Assembly: GCA_947624225.1 (NCBI GenBank)
Contig: CANQJF010000022.1
Location: 1 to 35,219 of the forward strand
Direction: 5' to 3'
DNA: 35,219 nt
From: an uncultured Clostridia bacterium
GTDB taxonomy: Bacteria; Bacillota; Clostridia; Christensenellales; Borkfalkiaceae
The translations under genes were made by a program, and so were the position numbers. Of the stretch, positions 21,615 to 31,517 are shown piece after piece (positions within the stretch are counted from its first letter, which is position 1; each line of letters begins with the position of its first letter). Under the pieces are notes generated by a model. That model worked only from the letters and a program-made list of their open reading frames with translations. It was not told the DNA's origin and searched no databases.

Positions 21615-24600
21615 ATGATGAAAGATACGACAAATTCGACTGTTCTCACCGAGCATGGCGGGGTCTCCCTGGCGAGGCACCTCCTGTCGCTCGTCGTATT
21701 CCTCGCCGTCCTTGCCGGAAGCATTGTCACATGGTTCTTTATGGGCAGGAGGGGAGCTCCGGACGGGATCCTGATCATTCTGTATCTGCAATTTGCCGTC
21801 AACGGGTTGCAGATCTTGCTCTGTTTCATTGATTTAGTGAGCAAGTATTCGGGCAGATATCTCAAAGCGCTCGCACCCATTTCGTGGGCGGTGGGCGCAC
21901 TGTGGGTGCTCATCTTGGCGGCGCAGATCTTTGTGGGATACGCCGAGCTGGGCGACGTCCGCATCGACCTCATCGTGATCGCGGGCATCCAGCTCGTCTT
22001 TGCGCTCATTGCCTACTTTGTGTGGCCGTGGATGGACTACCGCGCCGTCAACGCCCTCACGCTCAAAAACACGAGAAACGATCCCAAAAAGCGGCGCAGC
22101 AAGTGCATCCGCTATGTGGTGAGCTATGTGCTTTTGGCCCTCGTGTTGGTCGTCGTGCAGGCGGGAGTGCTCGTCGCTTACCGCATCCCGCCCAAGGTCT
22201 ATGACCTCTTCGCCGATACGCGCGCCGTGCGCTACACGCCTACCGAGGATGGGACCGGCTACATCGTAACGGGCATCTATGAGGGCACTTCGCCCACCGT
22301 CGTCATTCCCGCCACGCACAACAACAGGCCCGTGGTGGGCATCGCTGAGGGCGCCATCGTCGACGTGGACCTTGTCGATTCGCACCGCATCAATTCCATC
22401 ATCCTCGGCTCGGAGGAGACGGATGCAGACGGCAACAAGCAGCTCGTGAGCAACCTCCAATACATCGAGACGGGCGCCATCGTCAACGACCATATCACCA
22501 GCCTCACCATTCCCGAATCGGTCACGCGGATGGCAGACGCCGCAATCGACTGCCGCGCGCTCACCGTGCTCAATTACAGGGCGCGGGCCGACTTCTCCAT
22601 CAGCTATCTCAGTTGCGAATCGCTCAAAGAGATCACCGTGACGGGGGACAACGTCGGCCAGATCGTCTCCCTTGCGGGCATGAGCGCCAACGTCACGCTC
22701 AAAATCGGCAAGGACATCTACAACGAATACAAGCGCGCAAACATCGCCTTCTCCGAACAGTTTGTTCCCATTCTCGGCGACGGCGAGATCTATATCGACT
22801 TCTATACGGACAGCGATTACTATCTCGACAGCATTTTCAGCGGCACGAGCTCGGTGATCGACCTGCATTACAGCCAGCTCGTCAATTCGTCGCTGGATGG
22901 TCCCGGTCTCTCGGTGGATACGCTGGCCTACATCAACGATCCCCACGAGCTCGGCACGGAGGGCGCCAAGGCAGACAGTGCCTTCCGCGGCTGGTATTAC
23001 GATGAGGCCTTGCAGACGGAGTGCACCTTCTCGCAGGGAGAATCCGTGCGCTTTGTGCGCAGTGCAAAGCTCTATGCCAAGTGGATCGACGAATACACGG
23101 GCGTGCTCGATTGGGGCACCTACCGTCCCGCCGATCAGCCCGCCGCCATTTATTGGACGGATGAGGACGTGGTGGACGTGCCCGCCGTCACAGACAGAGT
23201 GGGCTATGCCGGAGGCGTCGTCTGGAAGGTGAACGGCACCGCCATCAAGAACACCGAGACGCTCACCGGCAACACGACGCTGCATGCCGAATGGCTGCTC
23301 GACGCGCCCGCGGTGGACGTCAAGCCCGTGGGCTTCGACGGGAACGGCGTGATGGACGCGTTCAGCATCTACAACGACAACAACACCGTGCGCTTTACCT
23401 ATGACGAGGACCGCTACCTCACGCTTCAAGCGGCCGTCACGCACGGCTTGGACGGGGTGAGCTACAACGACCTCACCACGTGGTATACCTATGAATGGAC
23501 CAAGGTGGGCAACGGCGACTATGTGGAGACCGCAAAGGACGTCGTCAAGCAGATCGTCTCGGACACGGGCGACTATTTACTCACCGTCGTGGCGCATTCT
23601 CCCTATGGAGAGACGTCCTCGGCCTCCTCGGCCATCTCGGTGACCGTCATCAAGAAGAAATTGGAGACCTCCCTGCCCGACTTGCGCTTCGAGGACGGAA
23701 CTACCGTCTATGACGGCGAATATCAGACCCTTCCCTATATCGACCGCGAAGGGGATGTCGGCCGTGCCAATGTCGCGGCGACCTATGTCTATGAGTTGCA
23801 GGAGGGCGTGACCGCCGGCGGCAACAGCGGTGTGCGCAATGTGGGGAAATATTCCGTCACCCTCACATTCAGCAAGAACGATGCGCGCGACCGCGCAAAC
23901 TATACCGACCTCACGCTGTATGCCGACTTCGAGATCATACAGCGCAGCCTCTCCTTCATCAGATGGCAGGGTGTGGGCGACGGCAACTGGACGGTGGGGG
24001 ACAACGATGTGAGCATCGTCTATGACGGCAATCCCCATACCGTTGAGATGGTATACGACGGGGTGGTCTCTGCCGACAGCGCCCAATTTGCCCTGCAATA
24101 TGAGGACAACAGCGCCACCGACGCGGATGAGACGCACTTTGTGCGCGTCGTCGGTTGCAACAACGGCAACTACTCCGTGGAGAACATCAAGCTCCGCAGC
24201 TGTGCCTTTTCCGTGTCGCCCCGTCCCATCAAGGTCAACCGCTGGACGCTCGACGGCAACCAGAACTCCAACATCATGACGGCCAAGTATGACAGCCGCG
24301 AGCATTACGTCACGGTCAGTTTCAGCGATACCATCCAAGGGGATACGTTGGGCGTGGAACTCACGGGAGACCGTGCACGCGACGCGGGCGAGTACCTCGC
24401 CAAGATCAATAGGCTCACCGGCGACGACGCCAAGAACTATACCTTCCCCGCAGACGCTTCGCAGGTGTGGGGGATCAACGCCAAGGAGCTCACCATCTCC
24501 ATGTCCTCGCGCGCCTATGTCTACAACGGCAACGCGCAGACGGTGGTGGCAACGGTGAGCGGCTTCACCGAGGGCGAGGCGAGCGCGGTGCAGATGTCTA

Positions 24601-27600
24601 TGTTCGACTTCACGGGCACGACCACGCCCGAGAGGTCGGGCACCGACAGCAGCGGCAACTATGTCATCACGTTCTCCGCAACGGAGGCAAATCCCGGCTC
24701 GGGCGACCACTATAACGCAGTCATCAAGGGGCTGCTCAACACGTCGGGCAACAGCGTGCTCCGCAACTACACCATCTCCGCGACCAGCGCAACGCTCACG
24801 ATCAGCCCCCGCAAGATCACCTTCACCGTGGACCATGCCGCCACCTACAACGGGCAGGAGCAGGAGCTCTCCGTCACCGTCGGCAACCTCATCGAGAACG
24901 ACATCCCGCAGATCCAGCTTGCGGACTTCAACTTCTCCACGCTGAGCGCAACGCGCTTCGACGCGACCACCCATGCCCTCATCTACCGCTTGAAGGAGGC
25001 GGGCACTTACGATCCCGCAGTCGAGCAGTTCAATGATACCAACTATGAGATCGACGGCGGAAGATGGAGCGGGCACCTCGTCATCAACAAGCGGAACATC
25101 TGGGTGAACGGTTGGAGCGTGCACGACAGCGCGACCAACGCCGACCAGCCCCTCGGCCTCACAGGGACGTATAACGCGGTCTACAATTACCACGGCTACA
25201 CCATCAAGCCCCTCTTGGGTGGCGTGGTGCAGGGGGAGGAGGTGGAGCTCGACCTCACCAACGGCATCGAAAAGGAGGTGGGCGACTACAAGTCGGATGC
25301 CACGCTCGACGGTGCGCGCTACCCCAACTACACCTTCACGCCCGCCTCGTTGAGCTGGCACATCACACCGTATGTGCTCAACTTCACGTGGACGGCGCGC
25401 GGGCAGGAGGAGCCTCTCGAAATTTCCGACGGAACGGTCTCCTTCACCTATGATGCCGAGGCGTGGAGCGTGAAGCCCTCGTACACGGCCCTCATGGACG
25501 ACGAGATCTCGTTGCAGTTTGCATCCTCCACGGATACGGCGACCGACTTCGGCACGTACACCGTCACCATCAACGGCACGGGCAACAAGAACTACACCTT
25601 GGGCGAAAACAAACAGCTCATCTGGAAGATCGCCGCAAAACCCGTCACGGTGAAGTGGGCAGAGACCCCGACCACGGGCGAATACAACGGCGCCTACCAG
25701 GGCCCCGGGTTCAGCCTCGAAGGCCTCATCGAATCGGAGGTCGCCGAGGGCGAGCTCAGCGTGAGCTACACCGTCAACAGGACTTCCTTCGCAAATTCCG
25801 GGCTGCTCAGCGGCCTCGATATGCCCCTCAACACGGGCAATTCCTATTCGTTCACCGAGACGTACGGCCATGCCGTGGACGTCGGCGAGTATGAATTCTC
25901 CCTCGTCGCCATCCGCAAGGGCGGCACCGACAGCAAGAACTACACCTTCACCTCGTCGCAGCAGGACTTCACGATCACCCAAAAGACCATCGGGCTGGCC
26001 GACGAGTGGAAGTACAGCAACACCGTTGCGACCGAGGGGGCCGTCGTGTTCTCCTCCGATGCCCACCTCGTCTACAACACCTATGCCTATGTCTTTACCA
26101 AGGACATCGCAAGCGGCGTTGTGGAGCGCTTGGGCTCGCGCGACGAGATCGGCCTGTCCTATTCGGGCGCGCAGGCCACCGATTACAAGGCAGAGGGCTA
26201 CACCGTGCTCGTCACGGGCATCACGGGGACGTACGGCGGCAACTACAAGCTGCCCGCGGGGGATCTCTCCTGCAAGTATGCCATCGAGCAGAAGGTCATC
26301 TCCCTGACGTGGGCGTCGGACGAGAAAACCTTCACGGGGCACGAGCAGACGCAGACGGTGTCGTATGAGACCGTGGACGCCACGTCGGGCAATGCGACGG
26401 ACAGAAAGGTATACAACGGCTACTCCGCCGAGCTCATCAAGGAGAACGTCACGGGCACCAATGCGACGACGTATAACGCCTCGGTCAGCCTCGCCGCGGA
26501 CAGCAACTATAAGTTCGACGAGAACAGCAACACCACCCATGCGTGGACCATCAAGCCCCGCCCCGTCAGCCTGACGTGGACGTATAGCAGCACCGTCTAC
26601 AATGGAGAGGTGCAGTATCCCACGGCAAGTTATGTCTACAACGACATCACCGTGAAGGCCTCCTCCTATGACGGCTCGTGGAGCACCTCCAAGGACGCCA
26701 ACGACGGCGCGGAGGAGGAAAAATACACCATCACCGCGACGCTGCTCGACAACAGCAACTTCACGCTTATCGAGGGCACCAACGTCACGCACGAGTACAC
26801 CATCACCAAGCGCGTGCTCGACTTCGAGTGGCAGATCCAAGGCACGGGGACCAAGGCCGAGAGTACATATTCCTATGACGGCACCTCCAAGACCGTCATC
26901 GCCCACGTCAAGAACCTGTGCAACGAGGATGTGCTCTCCCTCCAATACACCGACAACACGCTCCGCGACGCCAAGAGCTACACCGTCACGCTGACCGCGA
27001 CGGGCAACGACAACTATTCCATCCCCGAATCGGATAAGTCCTTCTCCGTCGTCGTCAACCCCGCCGTCGTGCAGCTCGAATGGTCGTGGGACGATTCGAC
27101 CTCCGAGACGAGTTTCACCTTCGACGGCAAAGAGCACTCCCTCACGCCCAAGGTCACCAACACGTTTGCGGAGGACGAAGTAAAACTTCAATTCTCCGAA
27201 AACAAGCTCCTCAACCAGGGCACGATCACCGTCACGGTCAACGGTGTGGAAAACGAGAACTACACCATATCCGGGGCCACCAATCTCTCCAAACAGCTCA
27301 CCGTTCTCAAACAGAAGGTCTCCATCGAGTGGGCGGGCGATGAGACGGTGGTCTATGACGGCCACGAGCATTCCCTGACGCCGACGGTCACGGGCGCCGA
27401 CGATCACAAGGGCGGCATTGCGGAGGTGCAATACTCCAACAGCTCCAATCTCACCAATGTGGGCTCCACGGTGGTCACCGTCTCCCTCACCAACGACAAC
27501 TACACGCTCGACGACGCGGTGTACACCAAGACGCTCACCATCACGCCGCAGCCCGTCAAGATCACGTGGACGGGGAACGGGACGCAGGCCTACAACGGCG

Positions 27601-30600
27601 AGACGTTCTCCATCACGGCAAGCGTCATCGGGCGCAACGACGAACAGGGCGTAGACTTCCAATACCGCTCCGGGGGCGGAAGCTCGACGGACGCCTACAC
27701 CATCACGAGTGCGGGCGAGCTCAAAGTCAGCATCGAACTGAAAAACAACAACTACACGTCGGACGGCGCCGAGGGCGAGACGTCGGCCACGCTCGTCATC
27801 ACCAAGCAGGTCGTCAACGTCTCGTGGACGGGCCTCGAAGGGGGGAATTCCCTCGTCTATGACGGCGCGCTGCACACCCTCACCGCAACGCTGACGGGCG
27901 CAACGACCAGCGCACCCGTGGAATTCACCTATTCAGTCAGCGGCAGCAACTATGCCTCCGACCACACCATTCAGAACGTCGGCACGCTCACGACCACCGT
28001 CGTGCTCTCCGATTCCTCCAACTACACGTTTGACGGCGGCACGGGCGAGACCACAAAGACGCTCACCATCACGCCGCAACCCGTCAAGATCTCGTGGACA
28101 TGGGACGGCGAGAGCGAGCAAAAGACGTTCACCTTCGACAGCGAAGTGCACACCCTGCTCGCGACCGTCGTCGGCAAGAACGACTCCGAGAGCGTGGACT
28201 TCACCTATAAGTCGACGGGCGGCACTTACGGCACGGACAACACGCTCTCCAAGGCCGGCACGCTCACGGTGGGGCTCACCCTCAGCAACAATAACTACAC
28301 CTTGGACGGCGCCGAGGGCGAGGCGTCGGCAACGCTCATCATTGCCAAGCAGGCCGTCAAGATCACGTGGGACGGCGAAAATTCCTTGACCTATGACGGC
28401 AACGCCCATCAGTTGACGGCAAGCGTCGTGGGCGATACGGACGGCAAGACCGTCGGGTTCAGCTATGTCAAGGGCAACAGCCTCACCGACGCGGGCAGTC
28501 TCGAAGTGAAGGTGCAGCTCACCGACGGCAACTATGAGATCACGGAAGCCTCCGGCCCCGACGCCAAGACGCTGGAAATCAAGCCGCTCGTGGCCCAATT
28601 CTCTTGGGACGGCGCCGAGTCGCAGACGTATAACGGCTCCACCTTCTCGCGCACGGCGACCATCACCAACCTTGCCCGCAGCGAGAACGTCACCATCACC
28701 TATTCGGCGGAGCGCACTTCGGAATACGGCTATATCGGCGCGGCGAGCAACGGCACGGCCAATGCGGGCGAGTACACCGTCACCATCACCGCCCTCAGCA
28801 ACAAGAACTACACCATCGACGGGGCATCCGAACTGACCGCAAAGCTCAAGATCCTCCCGCAGAAGGTGCGCATCACCTGGAAGAACAGCGGCAGCTATGT
28901 GTATAACGGGAACTCCGTCACGCTCGAAGCAAATGTCGTGGGAGCAGACACCAATTCTGCCGTGAACATCGTTTACAGTGTGAACTCGCGCACGCTGAAC
29001 GGCGTGGGCAGCATCACGGCCAACATCTCCCTGTCCGCGAACAACTACACGAACACCAACTACACCTTGGACGAAGTGGAGGGCAGCACGACGGCCACAC
29101 TCACCGTCACGCCCCTCGTCGTTACCGTCAATTGGACGGGCACCGAGGTCAACTCGTTCGACGGAAGCGGCCATGCCCGCACGGCGACCATCACGAACGC
29201 CTTCCTCTCCGACCGCCTCACCCTCGGCTATACGCTCACCCGCACCTCCGAGAAGGGCGATGAGAGCGGAACGGGCAACTCCGCAACCCATGCGGGAACT
29301 TACACCGTCACCCTCGTCTCGCTCGGCAACGAAAACTACACGCTCGACGAAGCCGAGAACTTGACGGCCCCGCTCACCATCAACCAGCGCGTTGCCAACG
29401 TCGGTTGGAGCGGCGAACTGAGCATCGTGTATGACGGCAGCGAGCACTCGCTCACGCCCACGGTCACGGGCCTGAACGGCGCAGACCTCTCGCCCACCTT
29501 CACGACGAGCGACGGCAAGGCGGCGGCTCCCACGGCGGGCATCAAGGCGTTCAAGGATGTGGGCACGTATACCTACACCATCACCGGGATCGGCAGTGAC
29601 GACTACACGCTCAACGGCATCACTGACCTCTCCAAGCAGATGCAGATCACGCAGCGCAAGGCAGAGATCTCTTGGGCGGGCGATACGGTGGTCACCTACA
29701 ACGGCGCGGCGCACGCGCTCACGGCTTCCGTCTCCAATGCGGCCGGCCACGATACGTTCAAGATTACGTACACCAACTCCAAGGTCTCCGAATACGGCAC
29801 CATCACGGGCGGCAGCAACGGCACGACCGCCGCGGGCGTTTACAACATCACGCTCGCCGGGATCGGCAACGACAACTACACGCTCGCGGGCGTCGAGGGG
29901 CTCAGCCAGACGCTCACCATCAAACAGCAGAAGGTGCGCATCACGTGGACGGGCGCAGGCTCCTTTGCCTACAACGGCGCGGCGCACAAGCTCACCGTCT
30001 CCGTCACGGATATTTCGACGGGCATGCCCGTGCCTCACAAGACGACGGGCACGGATACCCTCACCAATGTGGGCAGCACGACGGTCAAAGTGACCGAGCT
30101 GGATACCACCAACTATGTGCTCGACGATGCAACGGGCAGCGTGCAGGAGACGCTCACCATCACCAAGCAGAAAGTCAAGATCGTCTGGACGGGCGCGGGA
30201 TCCTTCGATTACGACGGCAAGGCGCACAACCTCTCCGCCGCCGTCACGGACATTGCGACGGGCGCCGATGTCGCGTTTAAGACAAACGGCACCGCGACCA
30301 TCACCAATGTCGGGACCATCACGCTGACCGTCACCCTGAGCACGGACAACTACACGCTCGAAGGGCTGACCGGAACGACGAGCGAATCGGTCACCGTCAA
30401 CGCCCGCGTCGTCACGCTGGGCTGGACGGCTCCCTCCGACTTGGTCGAAAACGGCAGCATCAAGCAGTTCACGCTCTGGATCAACAACCTGGCGACGGGC
30501 GACAACGCAAACGAGGTAACGCTCTCCTACACCATCACCGATGCAACGGGCAAGACGGTGCAGGCGAACGAAATCACCAAGGCGGGGACTTACACCGTGA

Positions 30601-30716
30601 CCGTGAACGGGCTCGGCGGCGCGAAAGCAGGTAACTACACGCTGAACGGCACAACCACCAAGAGTTTCACCTTCACGATCAAGGCCGCCGCTCCCGCCGT
30701 CCCGAAGGAAGTTTAA
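21615..30716 (+). CDS. Giant membrane-anchored surface protein with YDG/MBG-type Ig-like repeats
   Basis: The 3033-residue protein begins with five predicted transmembrane helices (about 22-43, 51-75, 86-110, 117-139, 165-189). The basic loop KNTRNDPKKRRSK before the fifth helix should be cytoplasmic, which places everything after residue 190 outside. A BspA-like repeat region follows (about 205-430), then two InlB/Listeria-Bacteroides-type repeats (AFRGWYYDEALQ... near 460-490; VVWKVNGTAI near 535-560). About 25 Ig-like repeats of 75-95 residues run from about residue 695 to the end, each with a W-x-G start, a YDG or YNG motif, and NYT near the end. These match YDG/MBG-type domains of large adhesins. 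There is no LPXTG, no cleavable signal peptide and no wall-binding domain, so anchoring by the N-terminal helices is unusual for an adhesin. GAGAGGAAC precedes the ATG. Confidence 0.85.
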   Translation: MMKDTTNSTVLTEHGGVSLARHLLSLVVFLAVLAGSIVTWFFMGRRGAPDGILIILYLQFAVNGLQILLCFIDLVSKYSGRYLKALAPISWAVGALWVLILAAQIFVGYAELGDVRIDLIVIAGIQLVFALIAYFVWPWMDYRAVNALTLKNTRNDPKKRRSKCIRYVVSYVLLALVLVVVQAGVLVAYRIPPKVYDLFADTRAVRYTPTEDGTGYIVTGIYEGTSPTVVIPATHNNRPVVGIAEGAIVDVDLVDSHRINSIILGSEETDADGNKQLVSNLQYIETGAIVNDHITSLTIPESVTRMADAAIDCRALTVLNYRARADFSISYLSCESLKEITVTGDNVGQIVSLAGMSANVTLKIGKDIYNEYKRANIAFSEQFVPILGDGEIYIDFYTDSDYYLDSIFSGTSSVIDLHYSQLVNSSLDGPGLSVDTLAYINDPHELGTEGAKADSAFRGWYYDEALQTECTFSQGESVRFVRSAKLYAKWIDEYTGVLDWGTYRPADQPAAIYWTDEDVVDVPAVTDRVGYAGGVVWKVNGTAIKNTETLTGNTTLHAEWLLDAPAVDVKPVGFDGNGVMDAFSIYNDNNTVRFTYDEDRYLTLQAAVTHGLDGVSYNDLTTWYTYEWTKVGNGDYVETAKDVVKQIVSDTGDYLLTVVAHSPYGETSSASSAISVTVIKKKLETSLPDLRFEDGTTVYDGEYQTLPYIDREGDVGRANVAATYVYELQEGVTAGGNSGVRNVGKYSVTLTFSKNDARDRANYTDLTLYADFEIIQRSLSFIRWQGVGDGNWTVGDNDVSIVYDGNPHTVEMVYDGVVSADSAQFALQYEDNSATDADETHFVRVVGCNNGNYSVENIKLRSCAFSVSPRPIKVNRWTLDGNQNSNIMTAKYDSREHYVTVSFSDTIQGDTLGVELTGDRARDAGEYLAKINRLTGDDAKNYTFPADASQVWGINAKELTISMSSRAYVYNGNAQTVVATVSGFTEGEASAVQMSMFDFTGTTTPERSGTDSSGNYVITFSATEANPGSGDHYNAVIKGLLNTSGNSVLRNYTISATSATLTISPRKITFTVDHAATYNGQEQELSVTVGNLIENDIPQIQLADFNFSTLSATRFDATTHALIYRLKEAGTYDPAVEQFNDTNYEIDGGRWSGHLVINKRNIWVNGWSVHDSATNADQPLGLTGTYNAVYNYHGYTIKPLLGGVVQGEEVELDLTNGIEKEVGDYKSDATLDGARYPNYTFTPASLSWHITPYVLNFTWTARGQEEPLEISDGTVSFTYDAEAWSVKPSYTALMDDEISLQFASSTDTATDFGTYTVTINGTGNKNYTLGENKQLIWKIAAKPVTVKWAETPTTGEYNGAYQGPGFSLEGLIESEVAEGELSVSYTVNRTSFANSGLLSGLDMPLNTGNSYSFTETYGHAVDVGEYEFSLVAIRKGGTDSKNYTFTSSQQDFTITQKTIGLADEWKYSNTVATEGAVVFSSDAHLVYNTYAYVFTKDIASGVVERLGSRDEIGLSYSGAQATDYKAEGYTVLVTGITGTYGGNYKLPAGDLSCKYAIEQKVISLTWASDEKTFTGHEQTQTVSYETVDATSGNATDRKVYNGYSAELIKENVTGTNATTYNASVSLAADSNYKFDENSNTTHAWTIKPRPVSLTWTYSSTVYNGEVQYPTASYVYNDITVKASSYDGSWSTSKDANDGAEEEKYTITATLLDNSNFTLIEGTNVTHEYTITKRVLDFEWQIQGTGTKAESTYSYDGTSKTVIAHVKNLCNEDVLSLQYTDNTLRDAKSYTVTLTATGNDNYSIPESDKSFSVVVNPAVVQLEWSWDDSTSETSFTFDGKEHSLTPKVTNTFAEDEVKLQFSENKLLNQGTITVTVNGVENENYTISGATNLSKQLTVLKQKVSIEWAGDETVVYDGHEHSLTPTVTGADDHKGGIAEVQYSNSSNLTNVGSTVVTVSLTNDNYTLDDAVYTKTLTITPQPVKITWTGNGTQAYNGETFSITASVIGRNDEQGVDFQYRSGGGSSTDAYTITSAGELKVSIELKNNNYTSDGAEGETSATLVITKQVVNVSWTGLEGGNSLVYDGALHTLTATLTGATTSAPVEFTYSVSGSNYASDHTIQNVGTLTTTVVLSDSSNYTFDGGTGETTKTLTITPQPVKISWTWDGESEQKTFTFDSEVHTLLATVVGKNDSESVDFTYKSTGGTYGTDNTLSKAGTLTVGLTLSNNNYTLDGAEGEASATLIIAKQAVKITWDGENSLTYDGNAHQLTASVVGDTDGKTVGFSYVKGNSLTDAGSLEVKVQLTDGNYEITEASGPDAKTLEIKPLVAQFSWDGAESQTYNGSTFSRTATITNLARSENVTITYSAERTSEYGYIGAASNGTANAGEYTVTITALSNKNYTIDGASELTAKLKILPQKVRITWKNSGSYVYNGNSVTLEANVVGADTNSAVNIVYSVNSRTLNGVGSITANISLSANNYTNTNYTLDEVEGSTTATLTVTPLVVTVNWTGTEVNSFDGSGHARTATITNAFLSDRLTLGYTLTRTSEKGDESGTGNSATHAGTYTVTLVSLGNENYTLDEAENLTAPLTINQRVANVGWSGELSIVYDGSEHSLTPTVTGLNGADLSPTFTTSDGKAAAPTAGIKAFKDVGTYTYTITGIGSDDYTLNGITDLSKQMQITQRKAEISWAGDTVVTYNGAAHALTASVSNAAGHDTFKITYTNSKVSEYGTITGGSNGTTAAGVYNITLAGIGNDNYTLAGVEGLSQTLTIKQQKVRITWTGAGSFAYNGAAHKLTVSVTDISTGMPVPHKTTGTDTLTNVGSTTVKVTELDTTNYVLDDATGSVQETLTITKQKVKIVWTGAGSFDYDGKAHNLSAAVTDIATGADVAFKTNGTATITNVGTITLTVTLSTDNYTLEGLTGTTSESVTVNARVVTLGWTAPSDLVENGSIKQFTLWINNLATGDNANEVTLSYTITDATGKTVQANEITKAGTYTVTVNGLGGAKAGNYTLNGTTTKSFTFTIKAAAPAVPKEV
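23695..30690 (+). repeat. About 25 tandem Ig-like repeats at protein level
   Basis: Successive units read as ITWTGxGxxxYNGxxHxLT, a variable middle, then VGxxTVxVxLxxxNYTLDGA and TLTITPQ. The first third is diverged; the last dozen units (after about 27,300) are closer to one another, which suggests growth of the array from its 3' part. The DNA copies are not identical. Confidence 0.8.
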
Positions 30717-30743
30717 CCGCCTTCGGGGCAAAAGAGGAAACAT

Positions 30744-31514
30744 ATGGGCAAACATCAGACAAACGATCTTATCGTAGACAGCATCGGCGTGTGTGCCGCG
30801 TTCCCCGCGGGTAAAAAGCAGCAGCCGTGCATCTTGGTCGTCTACATGACGAAGGGTGGAGAGGAGGTCGCCTACACGGCGATGCCTCTTCCCGCCAAAA
30901 ATAAAACGTACTCCCGTGAAGATTTTTTGGATGCCGTGGCACGCGCGGAGGAGGCCGACCGCATCACCTATCTCGATGCCGTAGGGTGCCCCCGCGACGT
31001 GTTCGTCGTCCGCGCACAGGAGGGCATGGCGGTGGACATTGCACCGCGGGAGCCCGAGCACAACTGCTTCTCAAAGGGCATTGCGGAGATCGCCGCCGTG
31101 CACGTCCCCTTTGACGTGGAAGCGCCCGCGAGTGCGCCCAAGCCCTTCACAAAGAATGCACTCACCATGGCGCTCGGTGCGGGCCAACAGTCTGAGATCG
31201 ACGGCTATGCCTATGCGCTCGCCAATGCCTACAATGCCTGCCTCCTCGGGCAGATCTTTGCGGGCGAGGAGCTCGCGCTCACCGACGGAGCGGGGGCACC
31301 TGTCAAAATAGAGGTTCGCGCGGGCAGAGTGGAATTTAACGACGGCGCCCTCTACTTCAAGCCCGTGTCCACCGAGACGGGCGGCATCGTCAACAGCTAT
31401 GAATCGGAGGAATTCGACCGGTACGACGGAGAGAAAGTCTCCACCTGTTCCTATCGGATCGCCTTCAAAACCCGCCTCGGGCGCTATTCCATCGAAAAAA
31501 GAGTGAGGACGTAA
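30744..31514 (+). CDS. Unknown protein, 256 aa
   Basis: The product begins MGKHQTNDLIVDSIGVCAAF and is a soluble alpha/beta protein without signal peptide, membrane helix or recognised motif. A beta-rich first third is followed by a helical middle (about 145-175, with AYALANAYNACLLGQIFAGE) and a beta-rich end. It lies between the two giant membrane proteins, 27 bases after one and three bases before the other, so it is almost certainly made with them and may be a cytoplasmic partner of their N-terminal regions. I do not recognise a family. AGAGGAAA precedes the ATG. Confidence 0.75.
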   Translation: MGKHQTNDLIVDSIGVCAAFPAGKKQQPCILVVYMTKGGEEVAYTAMPLPAKNKTYSREDFLDAVARAEEADRITYLDAVGCPRDVFVVRAQEGMAVDIAPREPEHNCFSKGIAEIAAVHVPFDVEAPASAPKPFTKNALTMALGAGQQSEIDGYAYALANAYNACLLGQIFAGEELALTDGAGAPVKIEVRAGRVEFNDGALYFKPVSTETGGIVNSYESEEFDRYDGEKVSTCSYRIAFKTRLGRYSIEKRVRT

Positions 31515-31517
31515 AGC

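Noticed and set aside
23577-31061. Very long minus-strand frames opposite the repeat protein
   Set aside because: They mirror the repeat period of the plus-strand gene and have no plausible start context.
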